Shown here: positions 1 to 6,116 of the stretch, in pieces
Numbering within the stretch: the stretch's first letter is position 1
Layout: each line of letters begins with the position of its first letter
From: Thalassospiraceae bacterium
Lineage (GTDB): Bacteria > Pseudomonadota > Alphaproteobacteria > Rhodospirillales > Magnetovibrionaceae
Direction of reading: 5' to 3'
DNA length: 14,039 nucleotides
NCBI GenBank assembly: GCA_030637205.1
Contig: DAOVVL010000014.1
Location: 1 to 14,039, forward strand
Notes under the pieces: model-generated
What the model was told of the DNA's origin: nothing
Seen by the model: only the letters and a program-made list of their open reading frames with translations
The model's database searches: none
Position numbers and translations under genes: made by a program

Positions 1-390
1 GATCTTGCGCGCCGCCGGCGAAGTCGCGGCGGGCGTTGCAGCAGGTGCAGGCTTGGGTGCGGGTTCAGGCTTGGGTGCGGGTGCGGGTGCGGGTGCAGGT
101 GCGGCTTCTGCTTTTGCCTCTGTTTTTGGAGCGGCCGCGGTCACGCCTGCTGCGCCTTCATCCAAGATGCCCAAAAGCGCACCGACTTCCACGTCCGAGC
201 CTTCTTCCGCCGCGATCGAGCTTAGCGCGCCCGCAGCCGGAGCCGGAACCTCGACCGTGACTTTATCGGTTTCCAGTTCAACCAATGGCTCATCCACAGC
301 CACGGCATCGCCGGGCTTTTTGAACCATTTGGCTACGGTGGCTTCAGTTACCGATTCCCCTAAAGCCGGAACTTTGATTTCGGTCGCCAT
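1..390 (-). CDS. sucB: 2-oxoglutarate dehydrogenase E2 (dihydrolipoamide succinyltransferase), N-terminal part
   Basis: This is the E2 core subunit of the 2-oxoglutarate dehydrogenase complex, which transfers the succinyl group from E1 to CoA through a swinging lipoyl arm in the cytoplasm. Only the first 130 codons are in the window; the gene continues past base 1. Residues 1-78 form a lipoyl domain with GESVTEATV near 11-19 and the lipoylated lysine in ETDKVTVEV (Lys43). Residues about 90-124 are an Ala/Pro/Lys flexible linker. The last visible residues (SPAARKI) look like the start of the peripheral subunit-binding domain that docks E1/E3. The ATG at 388-390 is preceded by AAGGAG eight bases upstream. 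The stop of sucA lies 47 bases upstream, so the two are likely co-transcribed. The sequence GESVTEATV favours the succinyltransferase over the pyruvate-complex E2, and the sucA neighbour confirms it. Confidence 0.96.
   Translation of the reverse strand, partial: MATEIKVPALGESVTEATVAKWFKKPGDAVAVDEPLVELETDKVTVEVPAPAAGALSSIAAEEGSDVEVGALLGILDEGAAGVTAAAPKTEAKAEAAPAPAPAPAPKPEPAPKPAPAATPAATSPAARKI
48..104. repeat. Short tandem repeat in the sucB linker
   Basis: A 17-base direct repeat occurs at 48-64 and 66-82 (period 18, six codons) and runs into a stretch of GCGGGT hexamers up to about 104. On the coding strand it encodes the PAPKPE/PAPAPA hinge between the lipoyl and subunit-binding domains. Linkers of this type are known to be repetitive and variable in length, so slippage here is expected and needs no special explanation. 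Confidence 0.8.
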
Positions 391-398
391 TGTTGTTG

Positions 399-404
399 CT
401 CCTT
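399..404 (-). promoter_or_regulatory. Ribosome binding site of sucB
   Basis: The minus strand reads AAGGAG, eight bases before the ATG at 388-390. It is a strong Shine-Dalgarno sequence inside the 47-base sucA-sucB spacer and fixes the sucB start. Confidence 0.8.
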
Positions 405-437
405 AAACCCTTCTAAATCGTGCTTGGCCATACGGCC

Positions 438-3383
438 TTAATAGATCGGCCGCGTGTGCGGCTGTTGAATTTCTGATAGATCGCCGGTCAGTGACTGATC
501 GACGATCCATTCCTGTTCTTCATGGTGTTTTTTGTTGCTGCCCGTGGCGGGCGACGCCGCACCGCGACGGCCAACGTACACGGGGCGAAGATGTTTCTTG
601 TCCAGTTCGCGCATGATGGTTTCGATGCGCTGGCCAACAAAGAACCATGAACCCATGTTGGCGGGTTCTTCCTGTGCCCACACCACTTCGGCGTTGGGGT
701 AACGGCCCAGTTGCTGAAGGATGCCTTTCCACGGGAACGGATAAAGCTGTTCGACCCGGATAATGGCGACGTCCTTGATCTCGCGATCGCGCCGCCCTTG
801 CAAAAGATCGTAATAAAGCTTGCCCGAACACATCACCACCCGGCGGACTTTTTTGTCCAGCACCAGCTGGTCGTGTTCCGGCAGCACCCGGCGAAAGCGT
901 GTTTCCGGCCCCATTTCGCCAAGGTTGGAAACGCACAGCTTGTGGCGCAGCAAGGATTTTGGCGCCATCACGATCAGCGGTTTTCTGAAGTTGCGACACA
1001 CCTGGCGGCGCAGCGCATGGAAAAATTGTGCTGGCGTGGTCAGGTTCACAACCTGCATGTTTTCTTCGGCGCAAAGTTGAAGGTAACGCTCCAGCCTAGC
1101 CGATGAATGTTCCGGGCCCTGGCCTTCGTAGCCGTGGGGCAAAAGCATCACCAAACCTGAAAAACGCAGCCACTTGGTTTCGCCCGATGCAATGAATTGA
1201 TCGATGATAACCTGCGCGCCGTTGGCAAAATCGCCGAACTGCGCTTCCCAAATTACCAGACGTTCCGGTTCGGCCAGTGAATAGCCGTATTCAAACCCCA
1301 GAACACCGGCTTCGGAAAGCGGGCTATCGATAACTTCAAGTTCGCGCTGCTTGCCGGGGCGAATGTTGTTGATGGGGATAAAGCGTTCTTCATTGACCTG
1401 ATCGACCAGCACCGCGTGGCGATGGGAAAAAGTGCCGCGGCCGGAATCCTGGCCTGACAAGCGCACGCCCCCGCCATCAATGCAAAGCGTTCCATAGGCC
1501 AGTGCCTCGGCCATGGCCCAGTCAATACCTTCATGGCTTTCGATCATTTTGCGTTTGCTTTTCAGCTGGCGCAGGATCTTTTTATTCACTTCAAAATTTG
1601 CCGGCGGCTGTGAAAGCGCGCGCCCGACCTCGTCCAATATTTCCATCGACACCGAGGTATCGTCGTCGCGCATTTCTTCTGCACCTTGCAGGCGGCTCAG
1701 CCCTTTCCACTTGCCTTCAAGCCAGTCGGCCTTGTTGGGGCGGTAGTTTTCCGAAGCCTCAAATTCCTTGTCCAGATGGCTACGGAATGCGTTGTTCATT
1801 TTTTCCGACTCTTCCTCGGTCAGCACCCCTTCGTTCACCAGCTTGCGCGCATAAATTTCGCGCGTCGTTGGGTGACCCGCAATGGTGCGATACATCACCG
1901 GGTTGGTGAACATCGGCTCGTCGGCTTCATTGTGGCCGTGACGGCGATAGCAGAACATATCGATCACCACGTCGCGGTGAAATTCCTGACGAAATTCGGT
2001 GGCAATACGCGCCACGTGCACCACCGCTTCGGGGTCGTCGCCGTTTACATGAAAGATGGGCGTTTGCGTCATCTTGGCCACGTCGGACGGATATGGCGAT
2101 GAACGCGAATAACTGGGCGCGGTGGTAAAGCCGATCTGGTTGTTCACAATCAGATGAATGGTGCCGCCAGTGCGGTAGCCTTTGAGTTCAGCCAGATCAA
2201 GCGTTTCGGGAACCAGACCCTGTCCGGCAAAGGCGGCGTCGCCGTGCATCAACAGGCCCATGACTTCGTGGCGGTCTTTATCGTCGCGCTGGCGTTGCTT
2301 GGCGCGAACTTTTCCCAGCACCACCGGGTTGACGGCTTCAAGGTGCGACGGGTTTGCGGTCAATGACAAATGCACCGGTTCGCCATCGAACACCCGGTCA
2401 GACGACGTGCCCAGATGGTATTTCACATCGCCCGAACCTTCGATGTCGTCGGGGTTGGCAGAGCCGCCCTTGAATTCGGAAAAAATCGCCTGATAGGGTT
2501 TGCGCATAACATTTGCCAGCACGTTCAAGCGCCCACGATGCGGCATGCCGATAACGATTTCCTTGATGCCAAGCTGGCCGCCGCGCTTGATGATCTGTTC
2601 CAGCGCCGGCACGGCAGACTCACCACCATCCAGACCAAAACGTTTGGTGCCGGTGTATTTAACGTTGAGAAACTTCTCAAAACCCTCGCCTTCGATCAGG
2701 CGTTCAAGGATTGCGCGCTTGCCCTTGATGGTAAAATCGGTCTGGTTGCGGATGCCTTCGATGCGTCGCTGGATCCAGGCTTTGACGTCGGGTTCCTGAA
2801 TGTGCATGAACTCAACACCGATCGAGCCACAATAGGTTTCCTTCACGATGGCAAGAATTTCGCGCAGCGTCGCCATTTCAAGACCCAAAACATGGTCGAT
2901 GAAAATAGGCCGGTCCATATCGGCATCTGTAAATCCATAGTGACGCGGGTCCAGTTCGGGGTGTTCAACACGCCCTTCCAGACCCAGCGGATCAAACTTT
3001 GCAATCAGGTGGCCGCGCACGCGGTAGGCGCGGATCAACATCAAGGCGCGAATGGTGTCTTTGGTGGCGTTGCGGATGGCGTCGGCGCTGGGCATGACGC
3101 CTGCCTGTGGGGGCGGTGCTGTGGCGGGCGAAGCTGCGCCCTGCGCGCTGCCTTCGTCCATCCATTCGCCGTTACCGAACTGGCCGATCACACCGGCGTC
3201 TGACGGTGCCCACGATGCGCCGCGCAAATCATCAAGAACCGATTTGGTATCGTCATCCATGGCGCCAAACCAGTCGATCCAGTGTTGATCGACATTGGAG
3301 GCGTTATCGAGATAGCGCGCATAAAGCTCTGCCACGTACAGGGCATTTGCGCCGCTCAGGAAGTTATCGGATGAAGCCGTCAT
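438..3383 (-). CDS. sucA: 2-oxoglutarate dehydrogenase E1 component
   Basis: This thiamine-diphosphate enzyme decarboxylates 2-oxoglutarate and succinylates the E2 lipoyl arm, in the cytoplasm. From the ATG at 3381-3383 the product is 981 residues, close to the family size. The start of the protein (FLSGANALYVAELYARYL, residues 8-25) matches the usual E1o N-terminal docking segment. A Pro/Ala-rich spacer follows (about 82-95). Visible motifs are HRGRLNVL (282-289), GDAAFAGQG (381-389, ThDP/Mg binding), NNQIGFTT (414-421), HVNGDDPEAV (445-454) and YRRHGHNE soon after, then the transketolase-like pyrimidine-binding and C-terminal domains. An in-frame ATG at 3408-3410 would add nine residues (MPWNTSWEL). 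I prefer 3383 because family similarity begins there; both starts have weak Shine-Dalgarno sequences (GGGAA before 3383). The gene lies 47 bases upstream of sucB and 177 bases downstream of sucD. Confidence 0.96.
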   Translation of the reverse strand: MTASSDNFLSGANALYVAELYARYLDNASNVDQHWIDWFGAMDDDTKSVLDDLRGASWAPSDAGVIGQFGNGEWMDEGSAQGAASPATAPPPQAGVMPSADAIRNATKDTIRALMLIRAYRVRGHLIAKFDPLGLEGRVEHPELDPRHYGFTDADMDRPIFIDHVLGLEMATLREILAIVKETYCGSIGVEFMHIQEPDVKAWIQRRIEGIRNQTDFTIKGKRAILERLIEGEGFEKFLNVKYTGTKRFGLDGGESAVPALEQIIKRGGQLGIKEIVIGMPHRGRLNVLANVMRKPYQAIFSEFKGGSANPDDIEGSGDVKYHLGTSSDRVFDGEPVHLSLTANPSHLEAVNPVVLGKVRAKQRQRDDKDRHEVMGLLMHGDAAFAGQGLVPETLDLAELKGYRTGGTIHLIVNNQIGFTTAPSYSRSSPYPSDVAKMTQTPIFHVNGDDPEAVVHVARIATEFRQEFHRDVVIDMFCYRRHGHNEADEPMFTNPVMYRTIAGHPTTREIYARKLVNEGVLTEEESEKMNNAFRSHLDKEFEASENYRPNKADWLEGKWKGLSRLQGAEEMRDDDTSVSMEILDEVGRALSQPPANFEVNKKILRQLKSKRKMIESHEGIDWAMAEALAYGTLCIDGGGVRLSGQDSGRGTFSHRHAVLVDQVNEERFIPINNIRPGKQRELEVIDSPLSEAGVLGFEYGYSLAEPERLVIWEAQFGDFANGAQVIIDQFIASGETKWLRFSGLVMLLPHGYEGQGPEHSSARLERYLQLCAEENMQVVNLTTPAQFFHALRRQVCRNFRKPLIVMAPKSLLRHKLCVSNLGEMGPETRFRRVLPEHDQLVLDKKVRRVVMCSGKLYYDLLQGRRDREIKDVAIIRVEQLYPFPWKGILQQLGRYPNAEVVWAQEEPANMGSWFFVGQRIETIMRELDKKHLRPVYVGRRGAASPATGSNKKHHEEQEWIVDQSLTGDLSEIQQPHTRPIY

Positions 3384-3400
3384 AAGTTCCCAACTAGTGT

Positions 3401-3426
3401 TCCATGGCATCGTCCCATGGCATCGT
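3401..3426. repeat. 13-base tandem duplication at the sucA start
   Basis: Bases 3401-3413 and 3414-3426 are identical except for the first base (12 of 13). Each copy contains CCATGGCATCGT, so on the minus strand the duplication multiplies ATG triplets just upstream of sucA, including the alternative start at 3410. Confidence 0.85.
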
Positions 3427-3500
3427 TCTCAGAGGGGATATTGGACTAAAAACAGAATATTTCCAGTCAATTAAACGTGTGGCTACCACAAAGAGCTACG

Positions 3501-3544
3501 CAATTAGAACTACGTTAGAACTGAGCCAGAAGTGAACCAGAAGT
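3501..3544. repeat. Four 11-base imperfect tandem units
   Basis: Units at 3501-3511, 3512-3522, 3523-3533 and 3534-3544 each end in AGAACT or AGAAGT, so GAA[CG]T recurs exactly every 11 bases on the plus strand. That spacing is about one helical turn and places all copies on one face of the DNA. The array starts 17 bases beyond the sucD stop codon. A role as a protein-binding array is inference. Confidence 0.7.
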
Positions 3545-3560
3545 AAAATTGAGAAGAAGG

Positions 3561-4436
3561 TTAGCCCTTCAGTTTTTCGACCATGGTCTTGCCGATGTCT
3601 GCCGGCGATGCGGCAACGGCGATGCCCGCCGATTTCATGGCTTCGATCTTGTCGCCTGCCGAGCCTTTGCCGCCTGAAATAATCGCGCCCGCATGGCCCA
3701 TGCGCCGACCTGGTGGGGCCGTGACGCCTGCGATAAAGCCCGTGACCGGCTTTTTGACCTTGGATGCCTTGAGGAATTCGGCAGCCTCTTCTTCCGCCGT
3801 GCCGCCGATTTCGCCGATCATGATGATGGCTTCGGTTTCCGGGTCGCCAAGGAACAAATCCAGGCAATCGACAAAATTGGTGCCGTTGATCGGGTCGCCG
3901 CCAATGCCGATGCAGGTGGTTTGACCCAGCCCTGTGACCGTGGTTTGCGCCACGGCCTCATACGTCAGCGTGCCGGACCGAGACACGATGCCAACCTTAC
4001 CCCGCGTGTGGATATGGCCCGGCATAATACCGATCTTGCATTCGCCCGGTGTAATCACGCCCGGACAGTTCGGCCCCACAAGGCGCGTTGATGAGCCTTC
4101 AAGCGCGCGCTTGACGCGCACCATATCCAGAACCGGGATGCCTTCGGTGATGCACACCACCAACTCAATGCCGGTGCTGATGGCTTCTAAAATAGCGTCG
4201 GCGGCAAACGGCGGCGGTACGTAAATTACGCTGGCCGTGGCCCCGGTTGTTTCAACCGCGTCTGCAACGGTATCAAAGACCGGAAGGTCGAGATGTATCG
4301 ATCCGCCCTTGCCCGGCGTTACACCACCGACCATTTGGGTGCCGTACGCGATGGCCTGTTCGGAATGAAAGGTGCCTTGCGCGCCGGTGAAACCCTGACA
4401 GATTACCTTGGTGTTCTTGTCGACCAGAACCGCCAT
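3561..4436 (-). CDS. sucD: Succinyl-CoA synthetase, alpha subunit
   Basis: The alpha subunit binds CoA and carries the phosphohistidine of succinyl-CoA synthetase, which converts succinyl-CoA, ADP (or GDP) and phosphate to succinate and ATP (GTP). The product is 291 residues, normal for the family. The CoA-binding Rossmann domain shows GFTGAQGTFH near residues 15-24, and GPNCPGVITPGECKIG lies mid-protein. The active-site histidine is in GHAGAIISGGKGSA (His248). The start chosen is the ATG at 4434-4436, because family similarity begins at MAVLVDKNTKVICQGFTG and a perfect AGGAGG lies ten bases upstream. The longer open frame extending to 4652 is only an out-of-frame overlap with sucC. The sucC stop codon ends one base before this ATG, which implies translational coupling and 1:1 subunit synthesis. 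Confidence 0.97.
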   Translation of the reverse strand: MAVLVDKNTKVICQGFTGAQGTFHSEQAIAYGTQMVGGVTPGKGGSIHLDLPVFDTVADAVETTGATASVIYVPPPFAADAILEAISTGIELVVCITEGIPVLDMVRVKRALEGSSTRLVGPNCPGVITPGECKIGIMPGHIHTRGKVGIVSRSGTLTYEAVAQTTVTGLGQTTCIGIGGDPINGTNFVDCLDLFLGDPETEAIIMIGEIGGTAEEEAAEFLKASKVKKPVTGFIAGVTAPPGRRMGHAGAIISGGKGSAGDKIEAMKSAGIAVAASPADIGKTMVEKLKG

Positions 4437-4437
4437 G

Positions 4438-5622
4438 TTATGCCGCCTCCTTGACCGCCTGAACGACCTTTTCGGCGGCGTCGCCAAGGTCGTCTGCGGA
4501 AACAATCTTGAGGCCGGATTCTGCCAGGATTTTCTTGCCCAGTTCCACGTTGGTGCCTTCAAGGCGAACCACCAGCGGAACGCTGAGGCTGATTTCCCGA
4601 GCCGCCGCGACCACGCCTTCGGCAATGACGTCGCAGCGCATGATGCCGCCAAAGATGTTGACCAGAATGCCTTTAACGTTGGGGTCAGACATAATCAGCT
4701 TGAACGCGGTGGTGACGCGCTCGCGGGTGGCGCCGCCGCCAACGTCCAGAAAGTTTGCCGGATCGCCGCCATGCAGCTTGATGATATCCATGGTCGACAT
4801 GGCAAGACCAGCACCGTTGACCATGCAACCGATGTTGCCATCCAGTTTGATGTAATTGAGTTCGTGGCGCTGGGCTTCCAGCTCAGAAGGATCTTCTTCA
4901 TCTTCATCGCGCAGCTCGGCAATGGCCTTTTGCCTGAAAAGCGCGTTGTCGTCGAAATTCATTTTTGCGTCCAGCGCCTGAACCTGACCGTCACCGGTCA
5001 CGACCAGCGGGTTGATCTCAAGCAGGGATGCGTCCAGCGCATTAAAAGCCGCATAAACGCCCATGATGAGTTTGACGGCTGATCCGACCTGTTTGCCTTC
5101 AAGGCCAAGCGCGAACGCAACGTTGCGCGCGTGATAGCCCTGAATGCCAATGGCAGGGTCGATGACTTCCATAATGATTTTTTCCGGTGTTGTTGCGGCG
5201 ACTTCTTCGATATCCATGCCGCCTTCCGTCGATGCCATGATGGTGATGCGCGATGTGGCGCGATCGATCAGCATCGAGAGGTAAAGCTCGCGGGCGATAT
5301 CACAGCCCTCTTCGATGTAAACCCGTTTGACCTCTTTGCCTTCAGGCCCGGTCTGGTGGGTGATGAGTTGCATGCCCAGTATCTGGTCGGCCGTTTCCTT
5401 GACCTCTTCAACGGACTTCACAACTTTAACGCCGCCGCCCTTTCCCCGGCCGCCGGCGTGTATCTGTGCTTTGACGACCCAAACCGGGTCGCCTTGCATA
5501 TCTTTTGCTAAATCTTTGGCGATTTGCGCGGCCTCCGGGGCGGTGTAAGCGACACCGCCCCGGGGCACGGCAACCCCGAAACCAGCCAAAAGGTGTTTTG
5601 CCTGGTATTCATGGATATTCAT
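4438..5622 (-). CDS. sucC: Succinyl-CoA synthetase, beta subunit
   Basis: The beta subunit holds the nucleotide-binding ATP-grasp domain and the succinate site of succinyl-CoA synthetase. The 394-residue length matches the family. MNIHEYQAKHLL at the N-terminus, AQIHAGGRGKGGGVK near residues 52-66, NPLVVTGDG with the following DAKMNFDDNALFR, and the C-terminal DVGGGATRERV and NIFGGIMRCDVIAEGVV segments are all canonical. The ATG at 5620-5622 is preceded by GGGAG nine bases upstream. The gene lies 35 bases downstream of the H1-like gene and is separated from sucD by a single base, so all three are likely in one transcript with mdh. The sequence does not settle ADP versus GDP preference. Confidence 0.97.
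   Translation of the reverse strand: MNIHEYQAKHLLAGFGVAVPRGGVAYTAPEAAQIAKDLAKDMQGDPVWVVKAQIHAGGRGKGGGVKVVKSVEEVKETADQILGMQLITHQTGPEGKEVKRVYIEEGCDIARELYLSMLIDRATSRITIMASTEGGMDIEEVAATTPEKIIMEVIDPAIGIQGYHARNVAFALGLEGKQVGSAVKLIMGVYAAFNALDASLLEINPLVVTGDGQVQALDAKMNFDDNALFRQKAIAELRDEDEEDPSELEAQRHELNYIKLDGNIGCMVNGAGLAMSTMDIIKLHGGDPANFLDVGGGATRERVTTAFKLIMSDPNVKGILVNIFGGIMRCDVIAEGVVAAAREISLSVPLVVRLEGTNVELGKKILAESGLKIVSADDLGDAAEKVVQAVKEAA
4446..4451 (-). promoter_or_regulatory. Ribosome binding site of sucD, inside the end of sucC
   Basis: The minus strand reads AGGAGG within the last codons of sucC (the Lys-Glu-Ala-Ala end), nine bases before the sucD ATG. It settles the sucD start at 4436 and supports coupled translation of the two subunits. 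Confidence 0.85.
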
Positions 5623-5657
5623 GCAGTTTTACTCCCGTTAACGGAAGTTGAAAAAAA
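5623..5657. other. Spacer between the H1-like gene and sucC, with a palindrome at the sucC ribosome binding site
   Basis: On the minus strand a run of seven T follows the H1-like stop codon almost directly. It is followed by CCGTTAACGG (5635-5644, a perfect 10-base palindrome) whose last bases join the sucC Shine-Dalgarno GGGAG (5632-5636). The T-run precedes the palindrome, so this is not a classical terminator. Local folding could mask the sucC ribosome binding site, but this is speculative. Confidence 0.4.
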
Positions 5658-6068
5658 CTACCGTTTCTTACGTTTAGCGGCTTTCTTCTTAGTCTTCCGC
5701 TTAGCAGCTTTTTTCTTGGTTTTACGCTTAGCAGCTTTCTTCTTCGTTTTGCGCTTCGTTTTACGCTTAGCGGCTTTCTTCTTCGTCTTGCGCTTAGCGG
5801 TTTTACGCTTCGTTTTACGCTTAGCGGCTTTCTTCTTCGTCTTGCGCTTAGCGGTCTTACGCTTCGTTTTACGCTTAGCGGCTTTCTTCTTCGTTTTGCG
5901 CTTGGCGGTCTTACGCTTGGCGGCTTTCTTCTTTGTCTTGCGCTTAGCGGTCTTACGCTTAGCAGTCTTGCGCTTAGCAGTCTTCCGCTTAGCAGTTTTG
6001 CGCTTGGCGACTTTGCGTTTAGGCGCTTTGCGCTTCGCAGTCTTTCTCTTCACAGCTTTTTTAACCAT
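5658..6068 (-). CDS. Lysine/arginine-rich repeat protein, histone H1-like
   Basis: The 136-residue product is built almost wholly from Lys, Arg, Ala and Thr. By my count there are 66 Lys and 22 Arg (about 65%), with no acidic or aromatic residue. Residues 10-44 are pentads (TAKRK, with APKRK and VAKRK variants). The rest mixes the nonamer TKKKAAKRK (seven copies), TAKRK and TKRK, ending in KR. This is the composition of eukaryotic H1 C-terminal tails and of bacterial H1-like or AlgP-like nucleoid proteins, so binding to DNA or RNA is likely but inferred. No folded domain, signal peptide or membrane segment is seen. The start is placed at the ATG at 6066-6068 because GGAG lies six bases upstream; an ATG at 6078-6080 would add MEKT but has no usable ribosome binding site. 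It sits 48 bases after mdh and 35 before sucC, so it is probably co-transcribed. The regular frame-preserving repeats show it is a maintained gene rather than a chance open frame. Confidence 0.85.
   Translation of the reverse strand: MVKKAVKRKTAKRKAPKRKVAKRKTAKRKTAKRKTAKRKTAKRKTKKKAAKRKTAKRKTKKKAAKRKTKRKTAKRKTKKKAAKRKTKRKTAKRKTKKKAAKRKTKRKTKKKAAKRKTKKKAAKRKTKKKAAKRKKR
5787..5894. repeat. 54-base tandem duplication inside the H1-like gene
   Basis: Bases 5787-5840 and 5841-5894 are two copies of a 54-base unit that differ at one position. Each encodes the 18-residue block TKKKAAKRK, TKRK, TAKRK. A third, partial copy continues below 5787. The near identity, synonymous sites included, points to recent duplication by slippage or unequal recombination. 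Confidence 0.85.
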
Positions 6069-6074
6069 AGTCTT

Positions 6075-6078
6075 CTCC
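6075..6078 (-). promoter_or_regulatory. Ribosome binding site of the H1-like gene
   Basis: The minus strand reads GGAG followed by six bases and the ATG at 6066-6068. It overlaps the alternative upstream ATG (6078-6080), which is why the shorter protein is preferred. Confidence 0.65.
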
Positions 6079-6116
6079 ATCTAGATGGCCGGAACCCCCC
6101 TCTCAAGAAGGATCTC

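Larger units (their letters stand above)
3384..3560. promoter_or_regulatory. sucD-sucA spacer with repeats; possible sucA promoter/leader
   Basis: This 177-base spacer is much longer than the other gaps within the suc genes and is AT-richer than its flanks. It holds a four-unit 11-base phased repeat (3501-3544), a small TGTGG-CTA-CCACA inverted repeat (3478-3490), a TTGACT on the minus strand that could be a -35 element but has no good -10 at 16-18 bases, and a 13-base tandem duplication (3401-3426) next to the sucA start. I see no strong terminator. It may carry a separate promoter for sucAB, which is inferred from size and content only. Confidence 0.4.

Noticed and set aside
2370..3203. A 277-codon plus-strand open frame antisense to sucA
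   Set aside because: sucA is intact and canonical over this stretch. The antisense translation has no domain and no ribosome binding site.
4437..4652. The 72-codon N-terminal extension of the sucD open frame
   Set aside because: It overlaps sucC in another frame, and a perfect AGGAGG and family similarity place the start at 4436.
5623..5657. Intrinsic terminator between the H1-like gene and sucC, suggested by the run of seven T
   Set aside because: The T-run comes before the palindrome in the direction of transcription, and no stable GC-rich hairpin ends just upstream of it.
5658..6068. CRISPR array or non-coding satellite as explanation of the repeats
   Set aside because: The repeats are multiples of three with no unique spacers, keep one open frame on the minus strand, and follow a proper ribosome binding site.
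5524..6084. A 186-codon plus-strand open frame made of Leu/Phe/Val/Arg repeats, antisense to the H1-like gene
   Set aside because: It is the complement of the Lys-rich repeat. The absence of stops follows from the repeat codons, it has no ribosome binding site, and it overlaps sucC and the operon spacers.
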